Source of the DNA: Ascoidea rubescens DSM 1968
Taxonomy: Eukaryota; Ascomycota; Saccharomycetes; Ascoideales; Ascoideaceae
Reading direction: 5' to 3'
Length of the DNA stretch: 38,777 bases
Assembly (NCBI RefSeq): GCF_001661345.1
Contig: NW_017962921.1
Coordinates: forward strand, 390,001-428,777
Positions 19,176 through 25,908 of the stretch are shown one piece after another. How positions within the stretch are numbered: position 1 is the first letter of the stretch; the number at the start of each line of letters is the position of its first letter. The position numbers and the translations under genes were made by a program. The notes beneath the pieces were generated by a model, which saw only the letters and a list, made by a program, of their open reading frames with translations, was not told where the DNA came from and made no database searches.

Positions 19176-20518
19176 ATGTCTGACACTATTGATATAATAA
19201 TCAAGTATGTATGAGCCACTGCGAATGCTGTGTTATTGTCTGTGCGCAATTGTTACTAACTCTGTCGCTCTTGTGATTTTTCTCTCCTGCTAGATCTGCT
19301 GAAAAGAAGTATAATATTAGTGTTCCATCGAGCACTCTGATTTTGGATTTCAAGAAACACATTGAAACTAAAAGCTCGATACCTTCCAATCGCCAGCGTT
19401 TGATTTATTCCGGAAGAGTCTTGAAAGATAAGGAGACTTTGGCGTTCTATAAAGTGCAATCTGGTCACACAATCCATCTTGTCAAAGGCGCTGCAAAACC
19501 TGCTCCAGGAAATGCAAACACTCTGGCTAACAGTTCTAACCAGTCAACCTCATCAACCCCCAATTCATCCACCAACAATCCCAGTTCTAACAACAATATA
19601 CCCTCTTCGACTAACATGGCTACGGGCACCGGAGCTTTTAATCCATTGGCTGATATAACCGGCGCCAGATTTGCAGGTTATGGCCCACAATTTTCGCCAC
19701 AAAACATTTTACATCAAATGAACTCAATGGGTTTATCAAATGCAAGTGGGGAAATGCCCTCTGATGAACAAATGGAAAGAACAATGAATAACCCAATGTT
19801 TCAAGAAGGGATGAGATCAATGCTCAGAGACCCTCAAATGATTGACTATTTGATTGAGCAATCTCCACAACTAAGAGCAATGGGTCCAATGGTCAGACAA
19901 ATGTTGCAATCCGAACAATTTAGAGAAATGATGACTAACCCTCAAATGATGAGAAATGCAATGGAAATGCAAAGATCAATGCAACCCGGTGGTGCTGGTC
20001 CCGGTCCCGTTAATCCTTTTAGTTTCAATTCACCAACTGCTCCATCTCCAACATCTGCTTTTCCTGCCCCAGGCGTACCTAGTTCTCAAACTAATAGCGG
20101 CGATTCCACAATTGCCAATGCTGGAAGTAATACTACCACCAATGATAGCAATAATAATAGTTCTACTACTACAGGCAGTAATACCGCTAATAGTGCCGCA
20201 AACCCCACATTTCCACCATTATTTTCTCCATGGGCAATGTTTCCTCCTTTGAACTCAAACAATCCTGCTAACCCAACTCCAAATCCCGCGTCAAACCAGT
20301 TTATGGATCAATTCTTAAGCATGATGCAACAGCAAGGTGCTAACCCAGCTACTGCTCCCCCAGTTGACACTAGGCCACCTGAAGAAAGATATGAATCTCA
20401 GTTGCGTCAATTGAACGACATGGGGTTTTTCGAATTTGATAGAAACATCGCTGCATTAAGACGGAGTGGTGGAAGCGTTCAAGGTGCAGTAGAATATCTA
20501 TTGAATGGAGATGTCTAA
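19176..20518 (+). CDS. DSK2: Ubiquilin-type shuttle factor Dsk2, two exons
   Basis: Carries ubiquitinated proteins to the proteasome. Coding parts are 19176-19204 (MSDTIDIII plus two bases) and 19294-20518, giving 417 aa (yeast 373). The joined exons form a ubiquitin-like domain at 1-75, with IPSNRQRLIYSGRVLKD matching ubiquitin IPPDQQRLIFAGKQLED. An STI1 region follows (NNPMFQEGMRSMLRDPQ to NAMEMQRSM, about 160-230), then Asn/Ser/Pro linkers. A C-terminal UBA domain contains RQLNDMGFFEFDRNIAAL and VEYLLNGD. A CTG codon at 19337-19339 falls at the position of Thr14 of ubiquitin, where ubiquilins have Ser and yeast Dsk2 has Thr. A first ATG inside exon 2 would remove the first beta strand, so the spliced start is preferred. 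Confidence 0.95.
19205..19293 (+). other. Spliceosomal intron of DSK2 (89 nt)
   Basis: Donor GTATGT at 19205-19210, branch TACTAAC at 19254-19260 and acceptor CTAG ending at 19293. Splicing completes a Lys codon (AA|A). Confidence 0.94.
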
Positions 20519-21283
20519 AATAAAAACTTCATTATTATACAAATTTTCTAGTTTTTTTCTAGTTTTTTTTTATTTTTTTCATTTTTTTCCATTTTTGTTT
20601 CTTTTTGTTTTTTTAGATTTATACTCATCTGGTTTTATTTAATCATTTAATCATTTACAGTTTCTCTTATTTCCCTAATAGTTTTTTAATTTAATAAAAT
20701 TTCACTTAGTCATAACCACTCCAAAGGCGTAATAAAACGTTATCCTACAAAATAAATAGGTAATGTTTTACTGATCATTGCACCACTTCTCATACGGGAA
20801 CACGAAGGTTAAACCCTTAGAAATATGAAAATACTTCAGAAAAAGTGCTGCACCCAAGATCAATAAATCTTCCGAAGAAGATTAGTCTTCTGTTAACTAG
20901 AACATAAAGTATAACTATATCCACCATTTCATGGATCCGACCAAACGATCTAACCTCGTGGGAATGCTTTAATGTTATAATCAACAGTGAATATTGCGTT
21001 AAGAAAAAAAAAAGGAAGAAAGCAAAAGAAAACACAAACGAAAAAAAATTGTTTTTAGCACCTTCCGAAGCTAGCCCGGGTAACGAAAACCGAATCTGTT
21101 TTCTCAGGTCTGAGTGCCGGCTCATTCACGTGGTCAATTTTTTCAGTAATTTTTCATTTGCCTAAATTGAGCTCGTTCCATTGAGAGCATCTTCAGGAGC
21201 CTGTATTTATCAAATACATTGGATCTGTTGATCTCTTCAAGCAGTGGGCATTATATGACACCGAAAATACACCTGTGCTGGAT
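20519..21283 (+). promoter_or_regulatory. Intergenic region DSK2/MRP4 with Reb1 and Cbf1 boxes
   Basis: 765 bases between two plus-strand genes. About 20519-20690 is T-rich 3' sequence. About 20700-20990 is more complex in composition, with a perfect 7-bp hairpin AATCTTC-CGAA-GAAGATT at 20866-20883 and no credible protein frame. CCGGGTAAC at 21076-21084 is a perfect Reb1 site, and TCACGTGG at 21126-21133 is a Cbf1/E-box site, 150-210 bases before the MRP4 ATG. Both are usual in promoters of yeast growth genes. Confidence 0.6.
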
Positions 21284-23302
21284 ATGTTGAGATCTGTGTT
21301 GTCGACAAGTATGTTTGCACTGCGTTTATCTTGCTCAAATTCTCGGTTTCTGTTTTACTAACTCGATTTCAAAGAGCTTTGCTTCAAGCCAATTGTAGCT
21401 TCCACCATAAAGTTCAGAAACTTTTCTGCTCTTTCCTATCGATTTAATGACGCTAAAACACCAAAGGACCAGCAAGGATTTGATTCGGAAAATATCGAGG
21501 ATCTGGGGAGTCTGGGCGACCCCAATCCAGATGTGAATTCACAATTCAATGGCGAGCCTATTGATATCGATAAAATTCTTTCACTCGAAAATGAATTATT
21601 TGGTAATTATAAAAAAATAAAAGAGTTTGAAGAGCTAGACACATTTTTATCTGATCCTAAAGTATTATCAGTTCTAAACAACAAGTCTAAAGTCTCACTT
21701 TCTAAAACAGATCAAAACAAAGATGAAAAGAATAAAAGAGTTAAAATTAATCAAAAAGAAGATCAAGAGAATACCGAAGACATTGAAACTAAAGAAAATG
21801 TTGAAGTTCAAGAAATTATTGAAGAGAAAACTGAAACAAGCAAAGACTTTGATAAAGAACAAAATACTTCTGAGGATCTTGTTTCGAATCCAACTGATAA
21901 CACATTTCATTTATCACTTCATGAAGTTGAGAATAAAATTTTGGAATCATTTGAGTCTTCTGTTAAGAAATTTAATGAAATACCTTCAAATAAATTGGAT
22001 GAATATTATGAAAGCTTACTAAACTATAATAAGTCGTTTAAAGAAAAGACATTGGATCAAGTCAAGTCAAATTTGGACAAGTCTTTACAAGAAAATCCAG
22101 CATTGGATCAAGATAAATTTATTAATGACAATTTCAATGAAATTTTAAGTAAAACTGATCCAAAGATTAAAAAATTAATTTTTGATGAAAATTCGTTAGA
22201 TCTAATGAAGACTGAATTATCTGGATTAATCAATCATGTTTTAGAAACCGAAGAAGAAACTTCGAAAAAAAAATTGCTCGATGATATTTCAAAGAAAAAG
22301 AAAAAAATAAGCAGTAGCTTATCAAGTAATGCCGCTGAAATCTCCAAGGATCCAATGGATGAATTAGTTGATGATTTAACCAGTGTCTATTTGGATTTGG
22401 ACGTTGAAAAAGAAAATATTATAAATGATGAAAACTTATCTTATTTGAAAAAGTTCCCAAACTTGAAATTTTCTGGAAAAGATGAATCATACTCTGATTC
22501 CGAAATATATTTGAGAAACTTGCATTTTTATAAAAAGAATTTAAATTTAGGCTCATCATTTGATGGTAATACATATTTCCCACATAATGATCTAAATATT
22601 AGAAAAACCAATCAAACCAGTTTATCTATCAATACATTATTGGCTTGTGGGGCACATTTAGGACAATCAAAGGCATTATTTAGATCATCGACACAGCCAT
22701 TTATTTATGGGGTTTATAAGGGTCTTCATATTATTGATTTAAATAAAACTATATCATATCTCAAGAGAGCTTGTAAAGTTATTCAAGGTGTTGTTCAAAA
22801 CAATGGATTGGTGTTATTTATTGGTACAAGAGATGGACAAGAAAAGGCATTACAAAACGCAGCATCTATTGTTAATGGATACTATGTTTCATCGCGTTGG
22901 ATTCCAGGTACGTTGACCAATGCAACTGAGACTTCGTTATCACCAAAGAAGACGATAGTTGATCCGTTGAATAAGATTGTGAATGAAAATGTGAATGAAA
23001 CTCAGACAAATAGTATAACCAAGCCTGATTTAATTGTTGTTTTGAATATGCTTGAGAATGAAGTTGTGTTGCAAGAGGCGATGAGGTGTAATATTCCTAC
23101 AATTGGAATTGTTGATACAGATTGCAATCCAAGTCTCGTTACATATCCAATACCAGCCAACGATGATAGTATAAGATGCACGAATGTTATTACAACGATT
23201 TTGGCGTCGGCAGGATATAGGGGGAAACAAAAGAGATATGAGAATTATTCAACAATACAAAGTGGTAATGCTGATGCATCATCATTGTTGGTTGAAGATT
23301 AG
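21284..23302 (+). CDS. MRP4: Mitochondrial small-subunit ribosomal protein uS2m, two exons, enlarged N-terminus
   Basis: Component of the mitochondrial small ribosomal subunit. Coding parts are 21284-21308 (MLRSVLST plus one base) and 21375-23302, giving 650 aa. The joined start MLRSVLSTKLCFKPIVASTI and following KFRNFSAL is a good mitochondrial presequence; exon 2 alone has no suitable ATG near its start. The uS2 domain runs from about residue 424 (SINTLLACGAHLGQSKALFR, IYGVYKGLHIIDLNKTISYL, LVLFIGTRDGQEKAL, GYYVSSRWIPGTLTNATE, PDLIVVLNMLENE, PTIGIVDTDCNPSLVTYPIP) to the end. Before it, YSDSEIYLRNLHFYKKNLNLG and YFPHNDL match the yeast pre-domain segment. Residues about 75-360 are an acidic, Lys/Glu/Ser-rich insertion that makes it much longer than yeast Mrp4 (394 aa). 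Confidence 0.93.
21309..21374 (+). other. Spliceosomal intron of MRP4 (66 nt)
   Basis: Donor GTATGT at 21309-21314, branch TACTAAC at 21356-21362 and acceptor AAAG ending at 21374. The branch A is only 13 nt from the acceptor. Splicing completes a Lys codon (A|AG) and gives the presequence. Confidence 0.92.
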
Positions 23303-23908
23303 AATTGAAGTATCGTAAGTATCGTAAGTATTGCAATTATAATGGTGATATGGTGATTGTTGATTGATTTTTCATGTATATAAACTTAGTAATTATTTAG
23401 ATAATTTTCTTTTTTTTTTTTTTTTACTTTTGACTTTTTGTTTTTGTTTTCTCGTTTTTCGTATTTGAACTTTAAATGAAAACGTCTTTTTTAGTTCAAA
23501 TGCAAGACAAGATATCCGATTATAATTATATAAAAGAGAAGAAAGTTGTTAAATAAGATAAGGAAAAAGGGAAAACATCAACAGTAAAAGGCAAAAGGTA
23601 AAAGGTAAAAGGTAAAGATATAGAGTACGATAATTGAAATGATCAAGTCAATTAAAATTAGATAAAAGAGAAACAATAAAAAGAGAAATTGATGAAGATT
23701 GTGAACAAGACAAGTATAAAAGCAAAGAAAAAAGGAAAAAACGATAAGGAAAACAGATTAAAAAGTGAAAAGAAGATAAGTGAAAAAATGAAATTTAATA
23801 AAGATTTAGTAGAGATATATAGATGATGAAGTGAGGTTGAGAAAAACAGGGTTTGTTTTTGATTTTGATTTCGATTTCGATTTCGATTTCGATTTTGTTA
23901 TTTTTTTT
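23303..23908. other. Convergent intergenic region MRP4/KES1
   Basis: 606 bases between two 3' ends. It holds an AAGTATCGT tandem just after the MRP4 stop (about 23309-23335), a long T-run (23409-23425), AAAAGGT repeats (about 23584-23616) and the GATTTC repeat listed separately. A GTAAGTAT within the first repeat resembles a splice or U1 sequence but is only part of the tandem. No gene was seen. Confidence 0.65.
23861..23896. repeat. GATTTC/GATTTT hexanucleotide repeat
   Basis: Six tandem hexamers: four exact GATTTC (23867-23890) flanked by GATTTT variants, just downstream of the KES1 stop. Confidence 0.9.
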
Positions 23909-25264
23909 TTAATTCTTGGGAGGAGTAATTTCAGATTCATTTTTATAGGCATCAATGTTTAATCTCCAGTGTTTAGAATGAGCATTTGGATCATCTTCTT
24001 TATCACCGATTGGAGTACCAGAAGGAACGTCATTTTTAGATAGGTTGGCTAGAGTTGAGAGGGTGGTAAAGGGGTCAGATTTTTGGCCTAAAGCCGGTAA
24101 TTCTTTGCCAGATAAGTCGATCTCAGTGAACCATCTGTTTTTCCAGGGAGTGTTGTTTTCAATTTCTATTTTTCTTAATTCTCTTTGGTCGTTTTCCAAT
24201 TTTGATTTTTTGTTGTGGATTAAATCGTAGTCACCAGATTTAATAGCTTCAGCAACATCTAACCAGGCCTTTCTTGATTCTAGAGGATGTTGAGCTTCAA
24301 TTGGTTTGACTGAGAGAATTTCTGGTTTGATCAAGTTTGCGTCGTAGAATAATTTTTTTGCGGAGGAGTTGTATTTACTGATGTAAGATTTTTCAGACCA
24401 TTGACCTTGGATTGTGTATAAAATTTTTTCGGGGGATTTCTTTTTAAGGTTGATTTTGGCTTCGTTATTTTTTATGATTTTTGCTTTGAAAGTGTTTTTC
24501 TTTCCAGAAAAGTAGCCTCTGCCAGAGTATTCTATAGCGGACAAGTAACCGGAGGAGGATTGAATGTAAGATTTACCATCTAGTTCAACAAAGGGGGAAG
24601 CGGCTAATAAACCTTCTATGTGGAGGCCAGGAAGAGTTATTAAGTATGAATCATTTGAGTTTTTGTATTGGAGGATAGCATGGCCAAACTGTTTGACAGA
24701 TAGGGTGTAGGTGTAGATTGAAGCTTTGATTCTGTTGTAACCTTGCAAGGTTGTGTTGTGTTTTTCATTAATGATTGCGTAGGCAGTTATAGGAGGATGG
24801 TGAGAGACCTGTTCGCTGAGCAAGATAGTTTCACCCAAGTCTTTTGAGTCTTTTGGGTCTTTTGAAACACTGGACCATTTACCCGTAAACAATTCACCTA
24901 GGAATGGATTCAAAGGTTTCTTTTCAGAACCCATTGATTCGTTTCTTGAGCAATATTGGGATTTCAAAGTGGCAATAAACCATTTAGTTACAGCTAGAAT
25001 TTTTTTGACGTCAATGTTATCTTCGTCGGCTTCATAGTCGTCATCGTCGTCGTTGTCGTCGTCGTCGTTGTCAGATTGTGTCTTGGGGTTGTTGGATATG
25101 AAATTAGGAGCCAATAGCAAGTTTGGGTGTTCAGCCCAGTATTGAGAATACTCAACAAGAGAAACAGGGGACAAAATAAAAGGTGGAGCTGTCAATGAAG
25201 CTAAATCACCATTGTAGGAGGTAATTGATTTCAAAAAGGAGGTCCAGGAAGCAGCAGAAGCCAT
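23909..25264 (-). CDS. KES1: Oxysterol-binding protein Kes1/Osh4
   Basis: Short (ORD-only) oxysterol-binding protein that exchanges sterol and PI4P between ER and Golgi membranes. 451 aa (yeast 434). The start ATG at 25262-25264 gives MASAASWTSFLKSITSYNGD, matching the yeast N-terminal lid; the frame extends upstream into a GC-rich promoter but that part has no homology. Landmarks are APPFILSPVSLVEYSQYWAE, AVTKWFIATLKSQYCSRNES, KKPLNPFLGELFTGKW, the OSBP signature EQVSHHPP, LHIEGLLAASPFVELDGKSY and HPLESRKAWLDVAEAIKSGD. An insertion rich in Asp (about residues 64-82) replaces a shorter acidic loop before the sterol-pocket helix. No CTG was found in the roughly 870 coding bases that I scanned. 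Confidence 0.97.
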   Translation of the reverse strand: MASAASWTSFLKSITSYNGDLASLTAPPFILSPVSLVEYSQYWAEHPNLLLAPNFISNNPKTQSDNDDDDNDDDDDYEADEDNIDVKKILAVTKWFIATLKSQYCSRNESMGSEKKPLNPFLGELFTGKWSSVSKDPKDSKDLGETILLSEQVSHHPPITAYAIINEKHNTTLQGYNRIKASIYTYTLSVKQFGHAILQYKNSNDSYLITLPGLHIEGLLAASPFVELDGKSYIQSSSGYLSAIEYSGRGYFSGKKNTFKAKIIKNNEAKINLKKKSPEKILYTIQGQWSEKSYISKYNSSAKKLFYDANLIKPEILSVKPIEAQHPLESRKAWLDVAEAIKSGDYDLIHNKKSKLENDQRELRKIEIENNTPWKNRWFTEIDLSGKELPALGQKSDPFTTLSTLANLSKNDVPSGTPIGDKEDDPNAHSKHWRLNIDAYKNESEITPPKN

Positions 25265-25908
25265 TGTGAAGCAGATAAGAAGAGCAAAGAGCAAAAAATG
25301 GGCAGTGGATAGCTGGAAAGCTGGAAAAGGGCAGCAAAAAGGATCGGAAGAGCGTTGGAAGGTGTTGCAGAAGAGCCAGCAGAGAGTCGCGAATTGGAAG
25401 CAGAGGGAGAGGAAGGATGGGAAGCTGGAGCTGCTGCGTGGACAATATTTATACTCCTCCGCCGCGGACAGGGCCGTCGTGCCGGCGCGGCGGGCGCGTG
25501 TCGTAGAGCTTGACGTGCTCGTTCGCGTCGTATACCCAGCTGAGAATGCGTGCGCTGGCTGAACGACCGGCCGGTATGCCCTTACCCGCCGCCTCTGACT
25601 TCGGCCGCGCTGCAGCCGGCGGGCGTGTGTCGCTGCAGAGCTGCTGGAGCCGCTGCGCTGGTTCTTTGCCATTCGCCGCTTACGTGGTTGTGCTGTGTTC
25701 GCTATTGCCTAATTTGGACACTGATATAATCAGTTCGCCTGCATGTGACTTACTGCACACTGGAAGTAGTAGCCGATGTTGTTTCTCTCATCAAAATGTA
25801 GCAAACCACATTGCGTCTTCAAAATACAGACATATTTCCACTCAGGTCAAGCCAGCTCAAGCCAGCTCAAATCAAATCACCGGCTTTATCTCAACAGACC
25901 CTCCCACG
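25265..25908. promoter_or_regulatory. GC-rich divergent promoter KES1 / Ulp-like gene
   Basis: 644 bases. The stretch 25440-25670 is the most GC-rich in the window, full of CCGCCG, GCCGGC and GCGCGG. Frames run through it from both genes, but with no family similarity. A TCGTATA lies at 25528-25534. A CAAGCCAGCT tandem duplication at about 25847-25867 lies in the presumed leader of the plus-strand gene. Confidence 0.6.
25528..25534 (+). promoter_or_regulatory. Sterol-response-like element TCGTATA
   Basis: Exact match to the Upc2/Ecm22 site TCGTATA, 264 bases upstream of the KES1 ATG (reverse orientation relative to KES1). It is the only copy I noticed in the window. Use is inferred from the sterol role of Kes1. 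Confidence 0.35.

Noticed and set aside
20817-21125. 102-codon minus-strand frame between DSK2 and MRP4
   Set aside because: It runs through a poly-A/T tract and the Reb1 box; the translation is mainly Phe/Leu with no motif.
23309-23335. U1 snRNA-like or splice-donor sequence GTAAGTAT
   Set aside because: It is part of a short AAGTATCGT tandem after the MRP4 stop, with no coding frame or RNA structure around it.
25265-25672. N-terminal extension of KES1 into the GC-rich upstream DNA
   Set aside because: The frame is open, but the translation is Arg/Ser-rich with no family similarity, while MASAASWTSFLKS at 25264 matches the Kes1 N-terminus.
25510-25908. Longer start for the Ulp-like protein
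   Set aside because: The extension covers the KES1 promoter island, is low in plausible structure, and the ATG at 25909 begins the globular domain directly.
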